A DNA stretch of 64,000 nucleotides from Caldimonas brevitalea (GCF_001017435.1 NZ_CP011371.1:4278001-4342000); one strand, 5' to 3'; shown: positions 1 through 9,081, counted from the stretch's first letter. Numbers and translations are program-made. Notes: generated by a model from the sequence alone, not told the origin.

Positions 1-649
1 CCAGGCCCCGCTGCAGCGCCGCCTCGCGCGTGGCATCGAGCATGAAGGGCGGCAGGCCTTCGAGGTCGTGCGGTGCCGCCAATTCCAGCTGCCAGGTCGA
101 CTCGTCGGCCAGCACCGCCTGGCTGAAGGCGGTGTACAGCCCGGCCAGCCGTTCGGTGATCTGCGCGTGCCGCGTGCGCGCCTCGCGCGACAGGCGCGCG
201 CCGGCCCTGACGAAATCGAGGTGCAGGCGTTCGAGCAGGCGGCGGTCTTCTTCGTCCAGGCCCAGGCCATGGCGCCGCTCGTGCAGCGTGTCGAGGCGGG
301 CGAACAGCCCCTCGTGCAGGTACACCGCACTCTCATGCGCTGCCAACCTGGGCGCCATCTCGCGTTGCACGGCCTGCAGTTCGGGGAGGCTGTGCGAATC
401 GCAGAGGTTTTCGAACAGCTGCTCGAGGTGCCGCAGCAAGGTGCCGCTGCGGTCGAGTGCGACCACCGTGTTGTCGAAGCCGGGCGGCTGCGCAGAGGCG
501 GCGATCGCCTCGATCTCGGCCAGGTGGCGCGCCATCGCCTGCTCGAACGCCGGTGCGAAATGCGACGGCTGCAGGCGGTCGAAGGGGGGCAGGCCATAGG
601 GCGTGTGCCACGCCTGTAGCAACGGGTTGTCGGTCGGCTCGGTGGGCAT
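1..649 (-). CDS. M3 family metallopeptidase (oligopeptidase A/Dcp type), N-terminal part, cut by window edge
   Basis: An open frame runs from an ATG at 649 to the left edge without a stop (216 codons seen). The protein starts MPTEPTDNPLLQAWHTPYGL and continues into a helical segment rich in Glu, Arg and Leu with 'FDRLQPSHFAPAFEQAM', the typical beginning of M3 zinc peptidases of the oligopeptidase A/peptidyl-dipeptidase Dcp group, cytoplasmic enzymes that finish breakdown of small peptides. The catalytic HExxH lies further downstream, outside the window, so the class is inferred from the N-domain only. It is divergent from the nucleosidase gene at 791, with a 141-base spacer. Confidence 0.75.
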   Translation of the reverse strand, partial: MPTEPTDNPLLQAWHTPYGLPPFDRLQPSHFAPAFEQAMARHLAEIEAIAASAQPPGFDNTVVALDRSGTLLRHLEQLFENLCDSHSLPELQAVQREMAPRLAAHESAVYLHEGLFARLDTLHERRHGLGLDEEDRRLLERLHLDFVRAGARLSREARTRHAQITERLAGLYTAFSQAVLADESTWQLELAAPHDLEGLPPFMLDATREAALQRGL

Positions 650-790
650 GGCAGGCTTTCGAAGACGTGGCGGATCACTGTGACACAAGCAAGGGGCGGC
701 AGATTGAACACCCCGTAACAGCACGCGCGGCGCGGGAATTGCAAGCTCGGTGCCATTCATTCTTCACGAGCTCACCCCTAAGGAGTGCCG

Positions 791-1837
791 ATGAGCATCC
801 ACCGTCTTGCGTCCCTGTTGGCCGGCCTGTTGACGACGCTGGCCCTGATGGCCGGCCCGGTGCCGGCTGCCCATGCCAGTGGCCAGCATCCCGACAAAAG
901 CTGTTTGAGCGACTGCGTGCGCCGCATCGGCATCGTGTCGGCCTTCGGCGCCGAAGCCGACATCCTGATCGCACAAACCGAGCGCAAGCGTACGCTGACG
1001 ATCAACGGCAACCGGTTCACCACGGGTGTGCTGCGAGGTGTGCCGGTCGTCATCGTGTTGAGCGGCGTCAGCATCGTGAACTCGAGCATGGTGACGCAGT
1101 TGATGCTCGACCACTTCCGCGTCGAGCGGCTGATCATGAGCGGCATTTCCGGCGGCGTGAACCCGGCGCACCACATCGGCGACGTGATGGTGCCCGACCG
1201 CTGGGCCATGCCGCTGGAGGTGTACTGGCATGGCAACAACTCGGTGCCGGCGCCGTGCGGCGCGCCGGGCGACGTCGGCTGCCTGGGGTTGCGCCTGGCC
1301 ACCCGTGACGGACAGCCGCTGCCAGCCTACCGGGTGCCGACACCGCAGGGGCCGGTGGACAGCGGGCTGTTCATCCGCGAAACCTACGTGCTGAACGCGC
1401 GGTCGGCGCCACAAGGCGAGTTCCGGCTCGACTACCCCGCCGACCCCGAGATGCTGCAGGTCGCCCGTTCGATCTCACCGCGCCTGGAACGCTGCGGGCC
1501 GAAGAACCCGTCCTTGTGCGTCACCGCCCAGCCGCAGCTGAAGGTGGGCGGGCGCGGCGTCAGCGGCCCGGCCTTTCTGGCCAACCCCGACTACCGCCGT
1601 TATCTGTACGACACGCTGCAAGCCGAGACCATCGAGATGGAAACCGCTGCGCTCGCGCATGTGGCGCATGCCAACCAGGTGCCCTACATCGGCTTTCGCA
1701 GCCTGTCCGACCTGGCCGGCGGCGACGACTTCACCGAGGTCGGCGCCTTTTTCGGCAGCGGGCTGGCCGAGGCCAACGCGTCGGCCGTGACGCTGAGTTT
1801 CCTCGAGGCCTGGAAGCGCCACCGGTCGGGGCGCTGA
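791..1837 (+). CDS. Exported 5'-methylthioadenosine/S-adenosylhomocysteine nucleosidase-like protein (PNP/UDP phosphorylase fold)
   Basis: 348 aa. Residues 1-30 form a signal peptide (hydrophobic stretch LLAGLLTTLALMAGPVPAA, cut near AHASG), followed by a PNP_UDP_1 nucleoside phosphorylase/nucleosidase domain: 'RRIGIVSAFGAEADIL', 'SGISGGVNP' and, near the C-terminus, 'TIEMETAALAHVA' and 'RSLSDLAGG', which carry the family's ribose-binding Met-Glu and the catalytic Asp. Several Cys pairs (SCLSDC, PCGAPGDVGC, RCGPKNPSLC) suit an oxidising periplasm. ATG 791 is chosen over GTG 785 because AAGGAG at 779-784 is correctly spaced for it. Bacterial MTA/SAH nucleosidases are normally cytosolic, so export suggests scavenging of external nucleosides; the substrate is not certain. 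Confidence 0.8.
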   Translation: MSIHRLASLLAGLLTTLALMAGPVPAAHASGQHPDKSCLSDCVRRIGIVSAFGAEADILIAQTERKRTLTINGNRFTTGVLRGVPVVIVLSGVSIVNSSMVTQLMLDHFRVERLIMSGISGGVNPAHHIGDVMVPDRWAMPLEVYWHGNNSVPAPCGAPGDVGCLGLRLATRDGQPLPAYRVPTPQGPVDSGLFIRETYVLNARSAPQGEFRLDYPADPEMLQVARSISPRLERCGPKNPSLCVTAQPQLKVGGRGVSGPAFLANPDYRRYLYDTLQAETIEMETAALAHVAHANQVPYIGFRSLSDLAGGDDFTEVGAFFGSGLAEANASAVTLSFLEAWKRHRSGR

Positions 1838-1845
1838 GTCGGAGC

Positions 1846-2775
1846 CTAGGTCGGCGCCGCGGCCGGTTGGCTCGGCTGGGCGTCGAACACGCCCGACAGC
1901 AATTCCGGCAGGCGCGCCACCGGCATCACGAAGCCGGTGGCATTGCGGTGGCCGCCGCCGCCCATGCTTTCGGCCAGCGGGATGGTGTTGAAGTCACCGA
2001 CCGAGCGCAGGCCCACCTTCACCTTGCCGGTGCTCGAGATGTTCCACATCAGGGCAAAGCTGCCGCAGCGCTGCGCCAACAAATTGCCCACCTCGCTGTG
2101 AAAGGCGCCCGGCGCGTTCACCATCAGGCCGTCCAGGCCGTTGAAGCGGATCGGCAAGGCGGCCGCGGCGATGTCTTCGGCCAGCCGGTTGAACTTCTCG
2201 TCCATCGCCCGACCGCGTTCGACGAAGGCCTGCAGTTCGGGCTCGTCGAAGCCCGCAATGCGATCCCAGCGTTCGAACACTTGCGCTTCCATGTCGAGGG
2301 CGGCCAGAAACGGTCGGCTGTCGGGGAACTCCCATTTCCAGATGTCGCGGTCCTCGACGTAGCGCACCAGGGCCGGCAACGGGTCGCCGGGGCAGAAGTA
2401 GTCCCAGGCCAGCCGGGCCCCCGATTTCTTCATGTCGAAGTGCACGGTGCCGCAGCGGCACTTGAAGCCGCGCAGCTTGTCGGCCGCGCTCTGGTGGTGG
2501 TCGAGCATCACCAGCTTGGCGGCCTGCGCGTCGAGCTGCAGCATGCCCTCGAGCGGAAACGAGAAGTCGAGGATGTAGACGGCGCGGCCGGTCACGTCCG
2601 GCGGCGGCTGGCCATGCTCGAAGCCCTGGAACTCGGCCTGGCCTTCGTAGTAGCGCCACGCGGCCAGCGCGGCCGCGAAACCGTCGGGGCAGCGACCGTG
2701 GTAGATGATCAGGGGCTTGGGGTCGCTGCGGTCGGGCGCGACCGTCGGCGTGGAGGGGGTCAGGATCGAACTCAT
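1846..2775 (-). CDS. DHH/DHHA1 family phosphoesterase
   Basis: 309 aa. The N-terminal DHH domain shows 'HGRCPDGFAAA' (about residues 26-36), the name-giving Asp-His-His at residues 92-94 in 'MLDHHQSA', and an 'EDRDIWKW' Asp further on; the C-terminal DHHA1 domain ends with the nucleotide-binding 'GGGGHRNATGF'. These are Mn2+-dependent phosphodiesterases acting on short oligonucleotides, cyclic dinucleotides or related substrates; which one cannot be read from sequence. Its ATG overlaps the TGA of the upstream molybdenum hydroxylase gene as ATGA (2772-2775), so translation is probably coupled although the functions look unrelated. Confidence 0.88.
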   Translation of the reverse strand: MSSILTPSTPTVAPDRSDPKPLIIYHGRCPDGFAAALAAWRYYEGQAEFQGFEHGQPPPDVTGRAVYILDFSFPLEGMLQLDAQAAKLVMLDHHQSAADKLRGFKCRCGTVHFDMKKSGARLAWDYFCPGDPLPALVRYVEDRDIWKWEFPDSRPFLAALDMEAQVFERWDRIAGFDEPELQAFVERGRAMDEKFNRLAEDIAAAALPIRFNGLDGLMVNAPGAFHSEVGNLLAQRCGSFALMWNISSTGKVKVGLRSVGDFNTIPLAESMGGGGHRNATGFVMPVARLPELLSGVFDAQPSQPAAAPT

Positions 2776-5063
2776 CTCGCCATGGTAGCGGCCCCTTCGC
2801 GACCGCCCGCCGCCTTGGCCGCGGCCAGCCGGATCGGCAGCTGGCGCACCCGCTGCCCGGTGGCCGCATACACCGCGTTGGTGATCGCCGGGGCGATGGC
2901 CGAGGTGCCCGGCTCGCCGATGCCGCCGGGGGCATCGTGGCTCGGCACGATGTGCACCTCGACGCGCGGCGCCTCCGGCATGCGCGCGACCCGGTAGTCG
3001 TGGAAGTTGCTCTGCACCGCCCGGCCCTTGTCGAACACAATTTCGCTCCACAGCGCCGCGCTGAGGCCGAACACCACGCCGCTTTCGATCTGCGCCGCGA
3101 TGCCGTCGGGGTTCACTGCCTGGCCGCAGTCCACCGCGCAGACGACCCGGCTGACCGCCACCTCGCCCTGCGCATTGACCACCACTTCGGCCACCTGCGC
3201 CATGTAGCTGCCGAAGGCCTGCTGCACGGCCATGCCTCGCCCGGCCCTGCTGCCGGCGGGCGCCTTCAGCGGCGTGCCCCAGCCCGACTCGGCGGCGGCC
3301 AGGTCGAGCACCGCCCGCAGCCGGGGCACCTTGGCCAACAAGGCGCGACGGTAGTCCACCGGGTCGCGCCCGGCCGCGGCCGCCAGTTCGTCGATGAAGC
3401 TCTCGACGACGAAGATGTTGTGGGTCGGGCCGACACCGCGCCAGAACGCGGTCGGCACCGGCGGCTCGTGCCGCACGTAGTCGACCTGCACGTTCTCGAT
3501 GCTGTAGGGCAGGTCGCGCGCGCCTTCGACGGCGTCGCTGTCGACGCCGTCCTTGACCGCCTCGGGCGCGAAGCGCGACATGATCGACGAGGCCGTGACG
3601 CGGTGCGACCAGGCCACCGGCAGGCCCTTGTCGTCGAGCCCGGCCGCCAGCCGGTCGTAATAGTAGGGCCGGAACATGTCGTGCTGGATGTCTTCCTCGC
3701 GCGACCAGACGAACTTGACCGGGCCGCGTGTCTGGCGCGCAAAGGCCACGGCCTGCGTGATGAAGTCCACCTCGAGCCGGCGCCCGAAACCGCTGCCCAG
3801 GTAATGGTTGTGCACCTGCACCTTGTCGAGCGGCAGGCCGGTGATCTTGGCCGCGGCCGCCTGCGCGAAGGTCGGCACCTGGGTGCCCACCCAGACGTCG
3901 CAGCCGTCGGCGCGCACGTCGACCGTGCAATTGACCGGCTCCATCGTCGCATGCGCGAGGAAGGGCATCTGGTAGACCGCGCTCAACCGCTTGGCCGCAC
4001 TCGCCTGGGCCTTGGCGGCGTTGCCGTCCTGCCGGGCCACCGCACCGGGCCGCTGCGACGCCGCCTCCATGTCGGCCACCAGCGTGGCGTTCGAAAAGCC
4101 GGCGTGCGGGCCGTCGTCCCAGGTGGGCGCCAACGCAGCCAGACCTTGCTTGGCGGCCCACATGTGATCGGCCACCACCGCCACCGCGTTGTCCAGCCGC
4201 AGCACCTCGCGCACGCCCTTGACGGCTTTGGCCTTGGTGTCGTCCGCACCCTTCAGCCGCCCGCCGACGACAGGCGATGCCGACACTGCCGCCACCCGCA
4301 TGCCGGGCAGGCGCACGTCGATGCCGAACACCGCGCGCCCGTTCACCTTGTCGGGCGAATCCAGACGCGGGTGGGACTTGCCGATGAGGCGGAACTGCTT
4401 CGCATCCTTCAGCTTGACCTCGCGCGGCAGTGGCAGCCGCGAGGCGTCGTCGACCAACTGCCCGTAACCCAGTCGCCGCCCGCTCGGCGCGTGCACCACG
4501 CTGCCGTTCTCGGCCCGGCAGCTGCCCGGGGGCACTTGCCAGCGCGCCGCGGCGGCCTGGATCAACAGCACACGGGCGGTGGCACCGGCCGTCCGCAACG
4601 GCACCCAGGCGCCGCGCACCGAGGTGGACCCGCCGGTGACCTGCCCGCCCAGCAGCGGGTCGCTGTAGCGCTGCCCATCCGGGGGCGCCTGTTCCAGCCG
4701 CACACGCGACAGGTCGACCTCGAGTTCCTCGGCGATCAGCATGGGCATCGCCGTGAAGGTGCCCTGCCCCATTTCGACCTTGTGCATGACCAGCGTGACC
4801 AGGCCGGCGGGGTCGATGCGGATGAAGGCGCCCGGGGCGAAGCCCGAGGCTTCGCCGGTGGCCTTGGCCGAGGCCTTCCCGACGGCCGCCTCCGGCGGTG
4901 GTTCGTTGCGGTGCTGCTGCGCGGCGGCCGGAAACCGGATGGCGATCAACAGGCCACCGCCGGCGGCGGCGCCCGCTTGCAGAAAGCGGCGTCGGGAAAC
5001 CGGCGCGTCGACGCGGCGCGCGGGGCTCGCGTCTTCAGACGGTGTGGAGTGCGACGGCGACAT
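2772..5063 (-). CDS. Molybdopterin-dependent xanthine-oxidase-family dehydrogenase, large subunit (IorB/CoxL-like)
   Basis: 763 aa. Residues 24-30 SRRRFLQ followed by a hydrophobic Ala/Gly stretch is a twin-arginine signal, so the enzyme is exported folded with its cofactor. The rest is the aldehyde-oxidase/xanthine-dehydrogenase molybdopterin-binding domain in the isoquinoline 1-oxidoreductase arrangement: 'GQGTFTAMPMLIAEELEVD', 'GSGFGRR', 'FWRGVGPTHN', and near the end 'GIGEPGTSAIAPAITNA' containing the catalytic Glu. It pairs with the [2Fe-2S] subunit encoded one base upstream (stop 5065-5067, start 5063). IorAB-type enzymes hydroxylate or oxidise N-heteroaromatics or aldehydes; the true substrate is unknown. 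Cytochrome c and XdhC-like maturation genes are not adjacent. ATG 5063 starts right at the Tat peptide. Confidence 0.9.
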   Translation of the reverse strand: MSPSHSTPSEDASPARRVDAPVSRRRFLQAGAAAGGGLLIAIRFPAAAQQHRNEPPPEAAVGKASAKATGEASGFAPGAFIRIDPAGLVTLVMHKVEMGQGTFTAMPMLIAEELEVDLSRVRLEQAPPDGQRYSDPLLGGQVTGGSTSVRGAWVPLRTAGATARVLLIQAAAARWQVPPGSCRAENGSVVHAPSGRRLGYGQLVDDASRLPLPREVKLKDAKQFRLIGKSHPRLDSPDKVNGRAVFGIDVRLPGMRVAAVSASPVVGGRLKGADDTKAKAVKGVREVLRLDNAVAVVADHMWAAKQGLAALAPTWDDGPHAGFSNATLVADMEAASQRPGAVARQDGNAAKAQASAAKRLSAVYQMPFLAHATMEPVNCTVDVRADGCDVWVGTQVPTFAQAAAAKITGLPLDKVQVHNHYLGSGFGRRLEVDFITQAVAFARQTRGPVKFVWSREEDIQHDMFRPYYYDRLAAGLDDKGLPVAWSHRVTASSIMSRFAPEAVKDGVDSDAVEGARDLPYSIENVQVDYVRHEPPVPTAFWRGVGPTHNIFVVESFIDELAAAAGRDPVDYRRALLAKVPRLRAVLDLAAAESGWGTPLKAPAGSRAGRGMAVQQAFGSYMAQVAEVVVNAQGEVAVSRVVCAVDCGQAVNPDGIAAQIESGVVFGLSAALWSEIVFDKGRAVQSNFHDYRVARMPEAPRVEVHIVPSHDAPGGIGEPGTSAIAPAITNAVYAATGQRVRQLPIRLAAAKAAGGREGAATMAR

Positions 5064-5064
5064 C

Positions 5065-5526
5065 TCAGGCCCCCTTCTTCTGGGCGGCCTGCTTGATCGC
5101 GGCACGCATGCGCCCATAGGTGCCACAGCGGCAGATGTTGCCGCCCATCGCCGCATCGATGTCGGCGTCGCTCGGGTCGGGGTTGGACTGCAGCAAGGCG
5201 GTAGCCGACATCACCTGGCCCGACTGGCAGTAGCCGCACTGCACCACGTCGAGCTCTCGCCAGGCCGCTTGCACCCGCTGACCCACCGGGTGTTGCTCGA
5301 TCGCCTCGATCGTCGTGATGCGTTTGCCCGCCAACGTGCCCACCGGCGTGATGCAGGCGCGCACGGCCTGGCCGTCCACGTGCACCGTGCAAGCGCCGCA
5401 CATCGCGATGCCGCAGCCGAACTTGGTGCCCGTCAGCCCGACCACGTCACGCACGGCCCACAGCAAAGGCATGTCTTCGGCGACGTCCAGCTGATGCGAC
5501 TTGCCATTGATGTTCAGGCTCAACAT
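5065..5526 (-). CDS. (2Fe-2S)-binding subunit of molybdenum hydroxylase (IorA-like)
   Basis: 153 aa, full length for the family. The N-terminal plant-type ferredoxin domain has Cys38, Cys43, Cys46 and Cys58 ([10 protein letters not shown]...C); the C-terminal helical [2Fe-2S] domain has Cys97/Cys100 (QCGYC) and Cys132/Cys134 ([10 protein letters not shown]). It carries electrons from the molybdopterin subunit encoded immediately downstream. There is no signal peptide; it would ride through the Tat system with the large subunit. It is first in an apparent three-gene transcript (5526 to 1846) and divergent from the flavin-reductase-like gene at 5701. Confidence 0.93.
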   Translation of the reverse strand: MLSLNINGKSHQLDVAEDMPLLWAVRDVVGLTGTKFGCGIAMCGACTVHVDGQAVRACITPVGTLAGKRITTIEAIEQHPVGQRVQAAWRELDVVQCGYCQSGQVMSATALLQSNPDPSDADIDAAMGGNICRCGTYGRMRAAIKQAAQKKGA

Positions 5527-5700
5527 GGAAACTCCTCGGGTCAGGCGACCGACAACAGGACACTGTCAAATCAGACAGTCCTGCATGTTTGCGTCGCGCG
5601 GCGTCCGCGTCCAGATGGATTTTTTACCCCTGCTCTGAACAGGCCGATCGCGATGGCCGACCGCCCCACTCGGCTCACCCGCTGGCCCTACACTGAGGCC

Positions 5701-6312
5701 ATGTCTCACCTTGCCCATGTAGAACTCGCGAAGGCCTATCGCCTCCTCAACCACGGCCCGACGGTGCTGGTGACCAGTGCGCATGGCGGCCGCCGCAATG
5801 TGATGGCCGCTGCCTGGTCGATGCCGCTCGACTTTCAACCCCCCAAGGTGGCGGTGGTGATCGACAAGACCACCTACACCCGCGAACTGGTCGAAGCATC
5901 GGGCCACTTCGCACTCAACCTGCCCTGCCGCCGCCTCGCGTCGGTGACGCTGGCCGTGGGCAACAGCTCGGGGCGCGAGTTGGCCGGCCGCGAAACCCCC
6001 GACGACAAGTTCTCGTCGCTCAACCTGCGCACCTTCCCCGCCAGCCTGGTCGACGTGCCGCTGCTCGAAGGCTGTGTCGGCTGGCTCGAATGCCAGGTGA
6101 TCCCGGAGCCGCACAACCACCAGCAGTACGACCTGTTCATCGCCGAAGTGGTGGCCGCCTGGGCCGACCAACGGGTGTTTGCGAACGGGCGCTGGCTCTA
6201 CGATGAGCAGAGCGACCCGGCGTTGCGCACGCTCCACTATGTGGCCGGCGGGGCCTTTTTTGCGGTCGGCGAGGCCTTCGACGTCGCACCGGCGATGCCG
6301 GCCTCGCTATGA
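5701..6312 (+). CDS. Flavin reductase family protein (FMN-binding split barrel)
   Basis: 203 aa. It has the flavin-reductase-like split-barrel pattern: 'GPTVLVTSAHGGRRNVMAAAWSMPLDFQPPKVAVVI' covers the FMN phosphate/isoalloxazine contacts, then 'FALNLPC' and 'LLEGCVGWLECQV'. Members bind FMN and either supply reduced flavin to monooxygenases or act as stand-alone oxidoreductases. ATG 5701 is the first Met of the domain; the open frame extends upstream with no sensible start. It is divergent from the iorAB-like operon across a 174-base promoter region, so co-regulation is possible but not shown. Confidence 0.85.
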   Translation: MSHLAHVELAKAYRLLNHGPTVLVTSAHGGRRNVMAAAWSMPLDFQPPKVAVVIDKTTYTRELVEASGHFALNLPCRRLASVTLAVGNSSGRELAGRETPDDKFSSLNLRTFPASLVDVPLLEGCVGWLECQVIPEPHNHQQYDLFIAEVVAAWADQRVFANGRWLYDEQSDPALRTLHYVAGGAFFAVGEAFDVAPAMPASL

Positions 6313-6378
6313 TGGGCCGACGTCGAGAAATCGACGACACGCGGCTGCCACGCACAGCCGCTACACGCAGGTGAGGGC

Positions 6379-8787
6379 ATGAACAAGCATGGGGTGACAT
6401 CGAACGAGGTCGAACTGCCTTGGCAGCTGCTGCCCGGCCTCGTCGTGGTGAGCGAAGCCAACGGCTGCCCGCGCCACATCAGCCCCGCTTACGCGAACCT
6501 GACCCGTTTGTCCGGCCTCGACGCCGCCGACGCCACGCGGTACACCTGGCTGGACGCGTTCGACACTGCCTCGCGCCAAGCGCTGCTGGCCGCGTTGCGC
6601 GAGCCCGAAGACTTTTGTGTGCCCTTGCGGTTGGCGCCCGGCGTCGGTCCCGCCCGCTGGTTCGAAGTGCGCTCGCATTGGGCTGCTGCGTCGCGCGTGC
6701 ACGTGTGCTTGTTCCACGACGTGACGGCCGGCAAGCAGGCCGAGCTGGCGGCCCTGGGCCAGGCGCAGATCCTGCGGCTCACGGCCGACGCGGTGCCTGC
6801 CCTCATCGCCTACTACGAGGCCGAAGGCAAGCGCTGCGTGTTCGCCAACCGGCAATACGCCCACACCTTCGGCTGGGACGAGGTGTCCATCCTCGGGCGC
6901 ACCTTGGCCGAGGTGATCGGCGCCGCGGCGGCGCGCCAGATCGAGCCGCATGTGGAACAGATGCTGAGCGAACAACGCGCGGTGGTGTACGAGCGCGAAC
7001 TGACCCGCGCCGACGGCCAGCGGCAATGGATCGAAGTGAATCTGCTGCCGCATGTCGACACCGAAGGCCGCTCGGTGGCCGCGTTCGTGCTGATCGTCGA
7101 CATCACCCGACACCGCCTGGCCGAGCGCGCCGTGCGCGAGTCGGAAGAGCGCTTGGCCAAGTTCATGCAGGCCAGCGCCGAGGGGATGGTGTTCCATCGA
7201 AACGGGATCATCACCGACGTCAATCCGCCCCTGTGCGCCCTCACCGGCTACACGCACGAGCAACTGGTCGGGCGCCATGTCCTCGACTTCGTCGCGCCCG
7301 ACGAGGTGCCGCGCGTCAGCACGGTGATGGAGCAAGCCGCCGAGGTCACCTACGAAAGCGAGATCGTCGATCGGCACGGCCACCGTATCCCGGTCGAATT
7401 CATCGCGCGCACGATGACGCGCAACGGTGAGCGCCTGCGCATGACGATCGTGCGCGACCTGCGCGACCGGCTGGCCGCGCAAGCCCGCATCCACCACCTT
7501 GCGCACCACGACGCGCTGACGGGGCTGGCCAACCGCACCGCCTTCGTCGACCAGCTCGATCACCGCATCCTCGACGCAGCCGCCAGCGGCGAGCAACTGG
7601 CCTTGCTGTTCATCGACCTGGACGACTTCAAGCGCGTCAACGACTCGCTCGGCCACCTGGCCGGCGACAAGCTGCTGCGCACGGTCGCGATGCGCCTCAC
7701 CGACACACTGGGCAGCACCGAACGGACGGCGCGTTTCGGCGGCGACGAATTCCTGGTGTTGCTGCCGCAGGTGCGTGACCGCGGCGCCATCGAAGCGCTG
7801 GCGCGCGAGCTGCTCGCGGCGATCGAAGTGCCGGTCGAAGCCGACGGTCGCTTGATCTCGGTGACACCTTCGATCGGCATCGCGGTCTACCCGGAGCATG
7901 CGCAGACGCCTGCCGAGTTGATCCAGCATGCCAACACGGCGATGTACCTCGCCAAGTCGCGCGGCCGTGCCAACTACCAGTTCTTCGACCCCGCGCTGGC
8001 ACAAAGCGCCTACACGGCGTTGGTGATGGAGAGCCGATTGGTGCAGGCGATCGAGCGCGACGAGTTCGTGCTGCACTTCCAGCCGCAGGTGCGCTGCAGC
8101 GACCAGGCGGTGGTGGGCGCCGAGGCGCTGATCCGCTGGAACCATCCCGAGCGCGGCTTGCTGCTGCCCGACGCGTTCATCCCCTTCGCGGAGCAGCAGC
8201 GGCTGATGTGGCCGCTCGGCCAGTGGGTGTTGCGCGAGGCGGTGCGTTCGGCCAAACGCTGGCAGGCGGCCGGTCTGGGCGCCACGCCAATCGCGGTCAA
8301 CCTGTCGACCGTGCAGTTCCAGGCGATGGGCTTCGTCGAGGCGGTCGAGCGTGTGCTGCACGAAGAAGGTGTGCCGGGCGCATGGCTGGAACTGGAACTC
8401 AGCGAACGCATGCTGATGGACGACCTGCCCGAGGTGCGCGCCAAGCTGCAACGCCTCAAGGCCCTGGGCATCTGCATTTCGGTCGACGACTTCGGCACCG
8501 GCTACTTCTCGCTGCGCCACCTCAAGGAATTGCCGATCGACAAGGTGAAGATCGACCGCTCGTTCGTGCAGGACCTGCCGCATGCGCCCGACGCCGCCGC
8601 GATCGCACGGGCGCTGATCCAGATGGCGCTGAGCCTCGGCCAAGATGTGATCGCCGAAGGGGTCGAACACCCGGCCCAGCGCGATTTCCTCGCGGCCCAC
8701 GGGTGCGAGCAGTTGCAAGGCGAGCTGATCAGCCCACCGCTGGCGGCTGCCGAGTTCCAGACCTGGCTGGTGCAGCAGCGCGCCTGA
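6379..8787 (+). CDS. PAS-PAS-PAS-GGDEF-EAL cyclic-di-GMP signalling protein
   Basis: 802 aa, soluble, no membrane segment. Three PAS sensor regions lie at about residues 20-110, 135-250 and 258-375 (the last with 'DITRHRLAERAV...SEERLAKF' linker), followed by a GGDEF domain with intact GGDEF at residues 454-458 and an EAL domain beginning near 555 with Glu582-Ala-Leu, 'VNLSTVQFQ', 'DDFGTGYFSLRHLKELPIDKVKIDRSFV' (catalytic Asp pair and Lys) and 'AEGVE'. No RxxD inhibitory site is visible upstream of GGDEF. Both active sites look usable, so it could make or break c-di-GMP depending on the PAS input. Its stop codon lies inside the first unit of a 26-bp tandem repeat. Confidence 0.93.
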   Translation: MNKHGVTSNEVELPWQLLPGLVVVSEANGCPRHISPAYANLTRLSGLDAADATRYTWLDAFDTASRQALLAALREPEDFCVPLRLAPGVGPARWFEVRSHWAAASRVHVCLFHDVTAGKQAELAALGQAQILRLTADAVPALIAYYEAEGKRCVFANRQYAHTFGWDEVSILGRTLAEVIGAAAARQIEPHVEQMLSEQRAVVYERELTRADGQRQWIEVNLLPHVDTEGRSVAAFVLIVDITRHRLAERAVRESEERLAKFMQASAEGMVFHRNGIITDVNPPLCALTGYTHEQLVGRHVLDFVAPDEVPRVSTVMEQAAEVTYESEIVDRHGHRIPVEFIARTMTRNGERLRMTIVRDLRDRLAAQARIHHLAHHDALTGLANRTAFVDQLDHRILDAAASGEQLALLFIDLDDFKRVNDSLGHLAGDKLLRTVAMRLTDTLGSTERTARFGGDEFLVLLPQVRDRGAIEALARELLAAIEVPVEADGRLISVTPSIGIAVYPEHAQTPAELIQHANTAMYLAKSRGRANYQFFDPALAQSAYTALVMESRLVQAIERDEFVLHFQPQVRCSDQAVVGAEALIRWNHPERGLLLPDAFIPFAEQQRLMWPLGQWVLREAVRSAKRWQAAGLGATPIAVNLSTVQFQAMGFVEAVERVLHEEGVPGAWLELELSERMLMDDLPEVRAKLQRLKALGICISVDDFGTGYFSLRHLKELPIDKVKIDRSFVQDLPHAPDAAAIARALIQMALSLGQDVIAEGVEHPAQRDFLAAHGCEQLQGELISPPLAAAEFQTWLVQQRA

Positions 8788-8840
8788 CGCGCCCGGTGCA
8801 GCAGCGCGCCTGACCCACATGGTGCAGCGGCGCGGCGGAC
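8769..8840. repeat. Three-unit 26-bp tandem repeat over the stop codon of the GGDEF-EAL gene
   Basis: A 20-base word beginning ggtgcagcagcg is present exactly at 8769-8788 and 8795-8814, and a degenerate copy (16 of 20 by eye) at 8821-8840, giving a constant period of 26 bases. The first unit encodes the last residues and stop (VQQRA-stop) of the preceding gene; the others lie in the 294-base spacer before the Tim44-domain gene, in which no further gene was seen. Confidence 0.85.
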
Positions 8841-9081
8841 GCCCCCGCGCACGCCAATTGCCCCTCCAAGATCATGTCAGGCCCGGGGTGCGGCGCGCCG
8901 GCGCAAGGCGGCGGTCTGGGGCTGTCGCACGGTGGCCTCGGTCGCGAAGAAGGTCAGCGTCGTCGTTGCGGCCTCAGCTCCGGTGGCCGCTGATGCCGTC
9001 GTCACGGCGATCACCCGCCACCCGCGCCTCGCCGTTGCACACCGCGCCCCTGCTGGAGCGCGACAGCCGTGGAGGTTGATC

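Noticed and set aside
2937..5096. 719-codon plus-strand frame across the molybdenum hydroxylase gene
   Set aside because: It is antisense to a complete enzyme with clear motifs, and its product is His/Arg/Val repeats without any domain; long antisense frames are expected at this G+C content.
6361..8820. 819-codon minus-strand frame opposite the GGDEF-EAL gene
   Set aside because: Antisense shadow; the plus strand carries all PAS, GGDEF and EAL motifs.
8819..9079. 86-codon frame in the spacer before the Tim44-domain gene
   Set aside because: Arg/Ala/Pro-rich product, no ribosome site, lies partly in the tandem repeat; looks like chance.
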